Shown: piece by piece, positions 1 through 6,917 of the stretch
Position numbering within the stretch: position 1 is the stretch's first letter
Layout of the letters: each line of letters opens with the position of its first letter
NCBI GenBank assembly: GCA_025936205.1
Contig: JAICTU010000297.1
Coordinates: 1 to 11,427, forward strand
Origin: Polyangiaceae bacterium
GTDB taxonomy: Bacteria; Myxococcota; Polyangia; Polyangiales; Polyangiaceae
Direction: 5' to 3'
Length of the DNA stretch: 11,427 nucleotides
The notes under the pieces: generated by a model
The model's input: only the letters and a program-made list of their open reading frames with translations
Told to the model about the DNA's origin: nothing
Databases searched by the model: none
Translations under genes and position numbers: made by a program

Positions 1-376
1 CCGCCGGCGACCAGACGCGCGCCGCGCTCAGCACCCGCACCGCCTCGATCTTGCGCGCGCTCGCGCCGGTCGCTCCCAGGGCGTTGCGGATCGCGTCTGC
101 GGGTACCAGCCGCGTGGAGCCGGCAGGGGGCGCGGCGCCCAGGTCGACCAGGCAAGCCTGCTCGGGGCACTCCGGCATCACGTCCTTCAAGAACACGCGC
201 GCGCCGGTGATGCGCACGGCGGTCTCTTCCGCCCGCGCCGGGGCTGACTCCGTCTGCGCCGGCAGCTCTTCCGCCCGCGTCGAGCTCGCGAGCAGCAGGG
301 CTACAAAGGTGGCGCGCGCTGCCAGCCAGCGGGTGGTGCCCGCGGCGGCAGCGACTCGAGAGGACGGAGCCGGCAA
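1..376 (-). CDS. flgA: Flagellar basal body P-ring formation protein FlgA (5' part; runs off the left edge)
   Basis: Periplasmic chaperone needed for assembly of FlgI into the P ring around the rod. About 125 N-terminal residues are visible and the rest lies outside the window. Residues 17-35 form a signal peptide (TRWLAARATFVALLLA then a cut near STRA/EE). The mature part contains RVFLKDVMPECPEQACLVDL and then GAAPPAGSTRLVPADAI, which resembles the N-terminal part of the FlgA/SAF family. No ATG or GTG precedes the signal peptide in this frame. The likely start is TTG at 376, 8 bases after the flgG stop, with CTG at 382 as an alternative; a weak GTAGGT lies upstream. It is probably cotranscribed with flgG. 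It implies an outer membrane and a P ring. The family call rests on a partial protein. Confidence 0.75.
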   Translation of the reverse strand, partial: MPAPSSRVAAAAGTTRWLAARATFVALLLASSTRAEELPAQTESAPARAEETAVRITGARVFLKDVMPECPEQACLVDLGAAPPAGSTRLVPADAIRNALGATGASARKIEAVRVLSAARVWSPA

Positions 377-384
377 CGTCAGAC

Positions 385-1170
385 CTACTTCATTTGCGTG
401 GCCGACCGCAGCATCTCATCTGCCGTCGTCACCACCTTGGTGTTCACTTCGTAGGCGCGCTGCGCCGAGATCATGCCGATCATCTCTTCGACGACGTCGA
501 CGTTGGCGCGCTCCAGCGCGCCTTGCATCAAGGTGCCGCGGCCGTCCGTGCCGGGAGCCCCCACCTGAGCCTCACCGCTGGCCGCGCTCTGCCGGAACAG
601 GTTCTTGCCCGCTGCGTTCAACCCAGCTGGGTTGACGAAGTTGGCGAGGGTGATTTGGCCGATATCGGCGGGCGCCGCCTGGCCGTCGATCAGCGCGCTC
701 ACCGTGCCGTCCGCACCGATGGTCACGCTGGTGGCGTCCTGCGGCACGCTGATCGGCGGGTCGATCTGGTAGCCCTCCGGCGTCACCAGCTGGCCCTGAG
801 CGTCCTTCTGCAGCGCGCCGGCCCGCGTGTAGGCCTGGGTGCCGTCGGGTTGTTGCACCACGAAAAAGCCGTCGCCCTCGATCGCCACGTCGAGGGGGTT
901 GTTCGTCATCAGGATGCTGCCCTGTGCGAACGAGCGCGAGGTGCCCGACACCCGTACGCCGCTGCCCAGCTGGATGCCGGTCGGCGAGCGCGTCGACTCG
1001 CTGGTGCGAGTACCGGGGCCGCGCACCGTCTGGTACAGCAGATCCTGAAACTCGATGCGCTGGCGTTTGAAGCCCGTGGTGTTGGCGTTGGCGATGTTGT
1101 TCGCCACGCCATCGAGCTGGGTCTCTTGGGCGGCCATGCCCGTGGCGGCGATGTGCAGGGATCTAAACAC
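385..1170 (-). CDS. flgG: Flagellar distal rod protein FlgG
   Basis: Distal rod subunit linking the proximal rod to the hook through the P and L rings. The 261-residue length is normal for FlgG. The N-terminus (MFRSLHIAATGM, then NNIANANTTGFKRQR) is the rod/hook N-terminal domain. The FlgG-type segment FQDLLYQTVRGPG follows near residues 42-54, where FlgG differs from FlgF and FlgE. The middle has the DVAIEGDGFF motif of this family, and the C-terminus (NVDVVEEMIGMISAQRAYE) is the conserved coiled-coil end. The start is GTG at 1170, with GAGGAG 11 bases upstream, slightly far. A sigma-54-like promoter lies about 30-45 bases upstream. flgA follows within 10 bases. The usual neighbour flgF is missing here. 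Confidence 0.96.
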   Translation of the reverse strand: MFRSLHIAATGMAAQETQLDGVANNIANANTTGFKRQRIEFQDLLYQTVRGPGTRTSESTRSPTGIQLGSGVRVSGTSRSFAQGSILMTNNPLDVAIEGDGFFVVQQPDGTQAYTRAGALQKDAQGQLVTPEGYQIDPPISVPQDATSVTIGADGTVSALIDGQAAPADIGQITLANFVNPAGLNAAGKNLFRQSAASGEAQVGAPGTDGRGTLMQGALERANVDVVEEMIGMISAQRAYEVNTKVVTTADEMLRSATQMK

Positions 1171-1199
1171 GTTGCGAGCAGCTCCTCGACAGGGCGCGT

Positions 1200-1215
1200 T
1201 GCAACCCCGATACCA
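1200..1215 (-). promoter_or_regulatory. Candidate sigma-54 promoter for flgG-flgA
   Basis: On the minus strand the site reads TGGTATCGGGGTTGCA against consensus TGGCACG-N4-TTGCA. The -24 GG, the -12 GC, their 10-base gap and the whole TTGCA block match. Transcription would start near 1189, about 19 bases before the flgG GTG, so the leader would carry the GAGGAG ribosome site. The position and the nearby sigma-54 activator gene support the call. Confidence 0.6.
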
Positions 1216-1298
1216 GCCTTCGGGAAGCGCGCAATTGCCGCTACAGTTTGGCGATCTCCATCCGTTATTTGCGTCGAGCGGGCGGCGCTACCGTCAAT

Positions 1299-1661
1299 TC
1301 ACTCGCCGGAAGCGTCAAGATTCTCGCGCTCGCCCGTCGCGCTGCCGCCGGCGCCCGCGTCGGTGACGATCGCAGATCCGCCGACCCCGCCGCTGCCGCT
1401 GACAGCGCCGCTGCCGCCCGCGCCTGGGATCTCCTGCTGCGACGAGCCAGCTTGTCCGGCCCCGCCTTCGGGCACGCCGGCATCGCCGCTGTCGTGGACC
1501 ACCAGCCAACAGGCGTCGCGATGGCAGACGTAGCCGTCGCCGCAGTCCGAGTCTCGCAAGCAGTTGGCGGCGCAGCCCGCGAGCGCCAGGGCGCCGCACA
1601 CACCAGCCCAGCTGCTGACCGACAATGGCCTGACGCCAGAGCGAGCGCCCACTGCCCTCAC
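1299..1661 (-). CDS. Small Cys-rich lipoprotein with Gly/Ser/Ala-rich tail, function unknown
   Basis: A 120-residue predicted lipoprotein. A long N-region and hydrophobic stretch (SSWAGVCGALALAGC) end in a lipobox with the acylated Cys at residue 30. The mature start carries four regularly spaced cysteines (C34, C40, C46, C51: CLRDSDCGDGYVCHRDAC), a short disulfide-type module common in secreted Myxococcota proteins. The last 70 residues are low-complexity Gly, Ser and Ala, likely disordered. The start is GTG at 1661, overlapping the stop of the upstream exported protein (GTGA), so the two are probably translationally coupled. There is no recognisable enzymatic motif. An envelope or flagellum-associated role can only be guessed from location. 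Confidence 0.7.
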   Translation of the reverse strand: MRAVGARSGVRPLSVSSWAGVCGALALAGCAANCLRDSDCGDGYVCHRDACWLVVHDSGDAGVPEGGAGQAGSSQQEIPGAGGSGAVSGSGGVGGSAIVTDAGAGGSATGERENLDASGE

Positions 1662-2167
1662 AGCTTCCCCCGCAGCCCGATGCCCAGCAGACCCCAGACC
1701 ACGACCCCGTTGTCGGGCCGATCGTTGCCGAGCGGTAGCGCGCTGACGCTGCTGAACAGCGCCAGCCCCGCGCGTTCGCCGAGCGGGATCACGTAGTTGG
1801 CACCCACGGTGCCGCCGAACAGCGTGCGCGGTGCGAGCACGGCCACGCCACCGAAGAACAGGCTCAGGCGCGGGGTGAACCAGCGCACGTAACCGAGCTC
1901 GACGCCGAGCGCCAGGCTGCGCTCCAGCTCGATGAACGTGCGCACGCCGTACGCCTCGGGCCCATTTTCTGGGTTGCCGATGTCCGCACCGACGATCAGC
2001 CGCGTACGCGCGCGCTGCCAGCCGATGCCGTTACCGCTATCCGCACCCTCCAGGCCGGTCGCGACGCCCAGCTGCACCTCGGAGAAGTAGCCCCCAGCCC
2101 TGGCCGTGCCAGGCAAGCAAAGCACCACGAGCGCAACCAGCCACGCCCATCGGGATCCGAGCTTCAC
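1658..2167 (-). CDS. Exported beta-barrel-like protein, function unknown
   Basis: About 169 residues beginning with a clear signal peptide (MKLGSRWAWLVALVVLCLP, cut near TARA/GG). The mature part alternates hydrophobic and polar residues with many Gly and aromatic positions (for example ALGVELGYVRWFTPRLSLFF and GTVGANYVIPLGERAGLALF) and ends in a strand-like GLLGIGLRGKL. This fits a small outer-membrane barrel, but the final residue is Leu rather than the usual Phe, so secretion to the periplasm is possible. I chose GTG at 2167 because it puts Lys and Arg directly before the hydrophobic core; an in-frame TTG at 2185 would add six residues. The stop overlaps the lipoprotein start by 4 bp. No family is recognised. 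Confidence 0.65.
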   Translation of the reverse strand: MKLGSRWAWLVALVVLCLPGTARAGGYFSEVQLGVATGLEGADSGNGIGWQRARTRLIVGADIGNPENGPEAYGVRTFIELERSLALGVELGYVRWFTPRLSLFFGGVAVLAPRTLFGGTVGANYVIPLGERAGLALFSSVSALPLGNDRPDNGVVVWGLLGIGLRGKL

Positions 2168-2211
2168 GAGCCCCGAATACGGCAAGGGGTGAGCATCACG
2201 TCACCCCTCGA

Positions 2212-2227
2212 AGCACGAAGCGAGCCA
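2212..2227 (-). promoter_or_regulatory. Possible sigma-54 promoter for the exported protein/lipoprotein pair
   Basis: The minus strand reads TGGCTCGCTTCGTGCT. It matches six of seven -24 bases and has GG-N10-GC spacing, but the -12 block is GTGCT rather than TTGCA. A start near 2201 would give a leader of about 34 bases to the GTG at 2167. The site overlaps one arm of a hairpin, so part of the match may be incidental. Confidence 0.3.
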
Positions 2228-2243
2228 GGGAAGCTGGCTCGCT
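2219..2243 (-). terminator. Hairpin after the sigma-54 activator gene, possible terminator
   Basis: AGCGAGCCAG (2219-2228) and CTGGCTCGCT (2234-2243) form a perfect 10-bp stem with a 5-base loop. It begins 11 bases past the stop of the activator gene in its reading direction. No T tract follows, so it is not a textbook intrinsic terminator. It may pause, protect the transcript 3' end, or act with Rho. Confidence 0.45.
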
Positions 2244-2254
2244 GGGTACGCGAA

Positions 2255-3490
<1,236 letters not shown>

Positions 3491-3567
3491 CGTGCAATCC
3501 TTGCCTTCTGGGCGTCGCTGGATCGGGGCCTTGCGACGCAATCGGGGAGTCTACGAAGGCAATGCAG

Positions 3568-3583
3568 TGCAAGTCACAGACCA
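3568..3583 (-). promoter_or_regulatory. Candidate sigma-54 promoter for the activator gene
   Basis: The minus strand reads TGGTCTGTGACTTGCA. TGG, the last G of the -24 block, the full TTGCA and the GG-N10-GC spacing agree with consensus. The predicted start near 3557 gives a leader of about 67 bases to the GTG at 3490. If real, the activator may drive its own gene. Confidence 0.42.
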
Positions 3584-3972
3584 GCCACGAACGCTGGGCA
3601 CGCGCAGGTGTCATCGCAACGACGATTTTGGTGTCGTCCGGTTGGCAATCGAGGTGTTACGGACTTGGCGTTTTTCCGTGTTGTTCCACGGTGATACGCA
3701 GGGGGCGCGGGTCGCTTTCCACCTCTGGCGAGGGGTGCGACGAGCTGGTCCAAACAGAGCTTTTTTGTCTGCAAATTCAACCACTTGACCGATATGGTAC
3801 ATACCACTTCGGTCCGGGTCGAATTCGCTCCAGGGGGTGTCCTTGCACCCGCCTGCATCGGCAACTCACTGACAACACGAGCCGCAGCGCCTGTGCGTTG
3901 GCGCTCAGCGCCGCCGGCAGGGCTATCCCGGTGAACGGACCGCACGGGTGAGGCTCGAACGAATTTCTTTCT

Positions 3973-3994
3973 CCGGCTCGCGATCGCGAGCCGG
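3973..3994. repeat. Perfect 22-bp palindrome upstream of flgB, possible operator
   Basis: The left half is CCGGCTCGCGA and the right half is its exact reverse complement, with no spacer; the centre lies between 3983 and 3984. CTCCG at 3971-3975 and CGGAG at 3996-4000 can extend the structure in an offset register. The centre is about 54 bases before the predicted flgB transcript start. A dimeric regulator site or a cruciform/hairpin are both possible. Confidence 0.6.
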
Positions 3995-4011
3995 TCGGAG
4001 ACAGGGCCCGC

Positions 4012-4027
4012 TGGCACGCCACATGCT
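4012..4027 (+). promoter_or_regulatory. Candidate sigma-54 promoter for the flgB operon
   Basis: TGGCACGCCACATGCT has all seven consensus -24 bases (TGGCACG), the correct 4-base spacer, and ATGCT in place of TTGCA/T. GG-N10-GC spacing is exact. The predicted start at about 4038 is only two bases before the flgB GTG, so either the transcript is nearly leaderless or a second upstream promoter serves the operon. Confidence 0.52.
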
Positions 4028-4039
4028 GAAGCGGTCGAG

Positions 4040-4447
4040 GTGTCCAAGCTGTTCTCCAGTGTAGCCCCGCTCAGCTACGCGCTCGACTTTCATCTCGAGC
4101 GCCACAACCTGCTGGCGGCGAACCTCGCGAACGTGGATACACCGCGCTACAAGCCGCTCGATCTCGCGCGCGTCGGCAACGACGGCAACGGCAGCTTCGA
4201 GCAGGCGATGCAAGTGGCGATGTCTCGCACGAACGAGAACCACATGCAGATCGCGGGAGCGGACCCCATGGTCGGGCGCGTCTTTCAGGATCTCAGCGCC
4301 GGTGGGGGCGCGGACGGCAACTTCGTCTCGCTCGACCGCGAGTCGGGCAAGCTGGCGACGAACCGCCTGCGTTACGACATGGTGAGCGTACTCGTCAAAA
4401 GTCAGCTCGACGCGCTGATGAAGGCGGCGAGCGACGGCAAGGGTTGA
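4040..4447 (+). CDS. flgB: Flagellar proximal rod protein FlgB
   Basis: Proximal rod subunit that sits on FliE and the MS ring and is exported by the flagellar type III system. The 135-residue length is typical. The N-terminus (LDFHLERHNLLAANLANVDTPRYKPLDL) is the diagnostic FlgB rod motif, and the C-terminus (NRLRYDMVSVLVKSQLDAL) is the matching helix. The only sensible start is GTG at 4040: the frame holds no ATG or GTG between the upstream stop near 3932 and this codon. AAGCGG at 4029-4034 is a weak ribosome site. It is the first gene of the plus-strand operon, 28 bases before flgC. Confidence 0.95.
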   Translation: MSKLFSSVAPLSYALDFHLERHNLLAANLANVDTPRYKPLDLARVGNDGNGSFEQAMQVAMSRTNENHMQIAGADPMVGRVFQDLSAGGGADGNFVSLDRESGKLATNRLRYDMVSVLVKSQLDALMKAASDGKG

Positions 4448-4475
4448 GAGCTTCGGATCCCTCGAGGAGTAAACG

Positions 4476-4910
4476 ATGTTAGGAGTCTTCAGCGCCATCG
4501 ATATCTCGGCATCCGGTCTCAGCGCGGAACGCACCCGCATGAACACCATTGCCTCCAACCTGGCCAACGCGCAGACCACGCGCACGGCCGCAGGCGGCGC
4601 CTACAAGCGCGTGGATCCGGTGTTCGAGGCGATCGCACTCGACAAGATGCACGCGCTCACGCCCTCCGAGCGCAGCGTGTCGCAGGTGAAGGTCACCCAG
4701 ATCGTGCAGGACCAGCGCCCGGGGCACATGGTGTATTCCCCGGGCCACCCCGACGCCAACAAGGACGGCTACCTCGAGTATCCGAACGTCAACGTCGTGG
4801 AGGAGATGGTCAACATGATCAGCGCCTCGCGCGCGTATGAGGCCGGCATCTCCTCGGTCGAAGCCACACAGAAGATGGCCAGCTCCGCGCTCGATCTGGG
4901 TCGCGTGTAA
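4476..4910 (+). CDS. flgC: Flagellar proximal rod protein FlgC
   Basis: Proximal rod subunit stacked with FlgB, FlgF and FliE between the MS ring and distal rod. It has 144 residues, usual for FlgC. N-terminal FSAIDISASGLSAERTRMN and IASNLANAQTTRT are the rod motif. PGHPDANKDGYLEYPNVNVV followed by EEMVNMISASRAYEA is the characteristic FlgC C-terminal block. The ATG at 4476 has GAGGAG six bases upstream, the best ribosome site in the operon. The stop shares one base with the fliE start. Confidence 0.97.
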   Translation: MLGVFSAIDISASGLSAERTRMNTIASNLANAQTTRTAAGGAYKRVDPVFEAIALDKMHALTPSERSVSQVKVTQIVQDQRPGHMVYSPGHPDANKDGYLEYPNVNVVEEMVNMISASRAYEAGISSVEATQKMASSALDLGRV

Positions 4911-5233
4911 TGGCGATCGGTCCGGTCGAGGGCAGCCCGATCCCGCTGCTCCAGCCGCATGAGGCCTTCGCGTCGGAGGTCGCCCCCATGGGCGAGCCTC
5001 AGAAGGACGCGCTCACCGCGGCGGGCGAAGGGTTTCTGGACCTCGTCGTTCGGGCCAACGAACGCACACAGACAGCGCAGCACATGTCGCAGGCGCTGGC
5101 CTCAGGTCAGAGCGACGACATCCACGGCACCATGATCGCCGTCAGCGAGGCGGCCATCCAGACGCGCTTGATGGTCAACGTGAAAGACAAAGTCATGGAC
5201 GCCTTCTACGAAATCTGGCGCATGAATGTCTGA
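4910..5233 (+). CDS. fliE: Flagellar hook-basal body protein FliE
   Basis: Small adaptor joining the MS ring (FliF) to the rod and needed early for export. It has 107 residues, close to the family norm. The C-terminal half (DDIHGTMIAVSEAAIQTRLM then VNVKDKVMDAFYEIWRMNV) is the conserved FliE helix pair; the N-terminal half is variable as usual. The ATG at 4910 overlaps the flgC TAA by one base (TAATG), which suggests translational coupling. The stop lies inside a 12-base tandem repeat. Confidence 0.96.
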   Translation: MAIGPVEGSPIPLLQPHEAFASEVAPMGEPQKDALTAAGEGFLDLVVRANERTQTAQHMSQALASGQSDDIHGTMIAVSEAAIQTRLMVNVKDKVMDAFYEIWRMNV

Positions 5234-5260
5234 GTCGGGGTCTGAGTTGGGGACTGAGGG
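5228..5260 (+). repeat. 12-base tandem repeat at the fliE-fliF junction
   Basis: GTCTGAGTCGGG (5228-5239) is followed by GTCTGAGTTGGG (5240-5251) and a partial GACTGAGGG (5252-5260). The first unit holds the fliE stop TGA. Because the period is divisible by three, the next two units place further TGA codons in the same frame (5243, 5255). The last unit supplies the purine-rich ribosome site of fliF. Confidence 0.75.
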
Positions 5261-5266
5261 AGCAGC

Positions 5267-6910
5267 TTGGCGGACGCGGTAAGCATCCAGGACCAAATCA
5301 AAAAGTTCTGGGCGGGGCTCTCCCGTTCCAAGCGCATTGCGCTGATCAGCGTCACGCTGACGGTCCTGCTCGGGGTGGTCGCCGTCGGGCTGATCGGCTC
5401 CCAGGTCCGCTACGCTCCGCTCTACACCGGGCTCGACACCGAAGACTCGGCGGCGATCGCCGCCAAGCTGAAGGAGCTCAAGATCCAACACCGGGTGACC
5501 GCCAGCGGCATCGAGGTGCCGGAGGAGCAGGTCCCCGAGCTGCGGCTCCAGCTCGCCTCCAGCGGGCTGCCGCGCGGCGGCGGCGTGGGCTTCGAGATCT
5601 TCGACAGCGCGCGCTTCGGCGCCACCGAGTTCGAGCAGCAGGTGAACCTGCGGCGCGCGCTGGAGGGTGAGCTGGCACGCTCGATCAACACCATCGAGGG
5701 CGTGCAGTCGGCGCGCGTGCACCTGGTGCTGCCCGAGCGCCGGCTGTTCGCCGCCCGCTCCGAGGGGGCATCGGCCTCGGTGGTGGTGAAGCTGCGGCCC
5801 GGGCAAGAGTTCGGGCGGCGCGAGGTGGCCGGCATCGTACACCTGGTGAGCTCGGCAGTGCCGGGGCTCACCAAGGAGCGCGTGAGCGTGGTCAACACCG
5901 ACGGCGTCACCCTGCACCGCCCCAGCTCGGGTGAGGACTCCAGCAACGGGCTGGAGGAGAGCCAGAACCAGGCGTCGCGCGAAATCGCCACCAACATGGA
6001 AAACCACGTGCGCACGCTGCTGGAGCGCGTGACGGGACCGGGTGGCGTGGATGTGCGCATCAACGTCGATCTCGACCAGGCGGCACGGGAGCGCACAGAG
6101 GAGCACTACGAACCGACCAAGACCGCGCTGCGCAGCGAGAACAAGACCGAAGAGGCCACCACGCAGGAGGGCGCGAGCGTCGCCGGCGTGCCGGGCGCGC
6201 AGACCAATCTGCCGGACGTCGATCCGAGCTCTCCGTCTCGCGGCGATGACCTGAAGGGCAACATCTTCCGGCGCTCGCGCACGCGCAACTGGGAGGTCGA
6301 CCGCATCACGGAAAAGACGGTCACGCCGCGCGGTGACGTCGCGCGCGTGAGCGCGGCGGTGCTGATCGACGGCAACTACGAGACGAAGGACGGCGTGCAG
6401 GTGTATCACCCGCGCGACCCCGAGGAGCTCAAGCGCCTGGAAGAGGTGGTCAAGAACGCGATCGGCTTCGACGCCGCGCGCGGCGACAGCATCCGCGTCG
6501 AGGGCGCGAAGTTCTCGCACCTGGACCTGCCCGACACGGAGCCCAAGGGCTTCCGCATCGAAAAGCACCTGCCCTACGTGCTCGCCGGCCTGGGCTTGCT
6601 GACGCTGGGCGCGATGATGTTCATCTTCCTGCGCGCCATCAAGGGCCCCGCCCCGCTCGTGCCGCAGCCAGCCCTGGCCGGCGCGGAAGCGGCGCCCGAG
6701 CTGGGGGGTGTCGCCACGGCCAGCGTGCTCGGAGGCAGCACGCAGGAGCCGGCGCTCGAGTCCGCGCCCGATCCCGCGCAGCTGGAAGAGAAACGCGCGC
6801 TGGCCATCGAGTTTGCCAGCAAGGATCCGGCGGGAGCCGCGCTGATCCTGTCGCAGTGGCTCGCCTCCCCCGGGGATGCGAAGCCTCTGGCCGCAGGCGA
6901 GGGAGCGTGA
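5267..6910 (+). CDS. fliF: Flagellar MS-ring protein FliF
   Basis: Inner-membrane protein whose oligomer forms the MS ring, the base for rotor and export gate. The 547-residue length is normal. TM1 is at about residues 24-44 (IALISVTLTVLLGVVAVGLIG) and TM2 at about 433-456 (LPYVLAGLGLLTLGAMMFIF). Between them are the ring-building domains, with the conserved RRALEGELARSI and GVQSARVHLVLPERRLFA. The cytoplasmic tail (LAIEFASKDPAGAALILSQW) is the FliG-binding motif. The start is TTG at 5267, supported by GGGAG four bases upstream and by the family's usual N-terminus. It follows fliE by 33 bases and precedes fliG by 7. Confidence 0.98.
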   Translation: MADAVSIQDQIKKFWAGLSRSKRIALISVTLTVLLGVVAVGLIGSQVRYAPLYTGLDTEDSAAIAAKLKELKIQHRVTASGIEVPEEQVPELRLQLASSGLPRGGGVGFEIFDSARFGATEFEQQVNLRRALEGELARSINTIEGVQSARVHLVLPERRLFAARSEGASASVVVKLRPGQEFGRREVAGIVHLVSSAVPGLTKERVSVVNTDGVTLHRPSSGEDSSNGLEESQNQASREIATNMENHVRTLLERVTGPGGVDVRINVDLDQAARERTEEHYEPTKTALRSENKTEEATTQEGASVAGVPGAQTNLPDVDPSSPSRGDDLKGNIFRRSRTRNWEVDRITEKTVTPRGDVARVSAAVLIDGNYETKDGVQVYHPRDPEELKRLEEVVKNAIGFDAARGDSIRVEGAKFSHLDLPDTEPKGFRIEKHLPYVLAGLGLLTLGAMMFIFLRAIKGPAPLVPQPALAGAEAAPELGGVATASVLGGSTQEPALESAPDPAQLEEKRALAIEFASKDPAGAALILSQWLASPGDAKPLAAGEGA

Positions 6911-6917
6911 GGCGCTG

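Larger units (their letters stand above)
3491..4039. other. Divergent intergenic region between activator gene and flgB operon
   Basis: About 550 bases without a convincing gene. Open frames here lack family resemblance, ribosome sites and the high third-position GC of the neighbours. The stretch from about 3610 to 3830 is clearly more AT-rich than the rest, as expected of control DNA, and includes runs such as CTTTTTTG near 3760-3766. It contains an imperfect stem (GTCGC at 3711-3715 with GCGAC at 3737-3741 and an inner CCTC/GAGG), a perfect 22-bp palindrome at 3973-3994 and sigma-54-like sites facing both ways. It is the likely place for enhancer sites of the sigma-54 activator. Confidence 0.6.

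Noticed and set aside
3491..3541. Upstream TTG start for the sigma-54 activator
   Set aside because: The GTG at 3490 has a clear AAGGA at proper distance; the 17 extra residues add no recognisable element. Not fully excluded.
3788..3795. ACCGATAT, resembling a sigma-28 (FliA) -10 element
   Set aside because: No TAAA-type -35 element at the required distance, and early basal-body genes are not usually sigma-28 dependent.
3795..3806. Short inverted repeat TGGTACATACCA
   Set aside because: Arms of only five bases, expected by chance at this scale; no link to a promoter element.
3832..3847. Second plus-strand sigma-54-like site (AGGGGGTGTCCTTGCA) upstream of flgB
   Set aside because: TTGCA and the GG spacing are right, but the rest of the -24 block does not match. 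It is kept only as an alternative start (near 3858) if the nearer site proves non-productive.
3574..4047. Open frame of 157 codons on the minus strand in the intergenic region, and a plus-strand one at 3457-3951
   Set aside because: No family resemblance, no ribosome site, more AT-rich than neighbouring genes, and both span candidate promoter elements.
6876..6917. Earlier ATG for fliG within the end of fliF
   Set aside because: The ATG at 6918 has a good GAGG site and gives the family's usual N-terminus and length.
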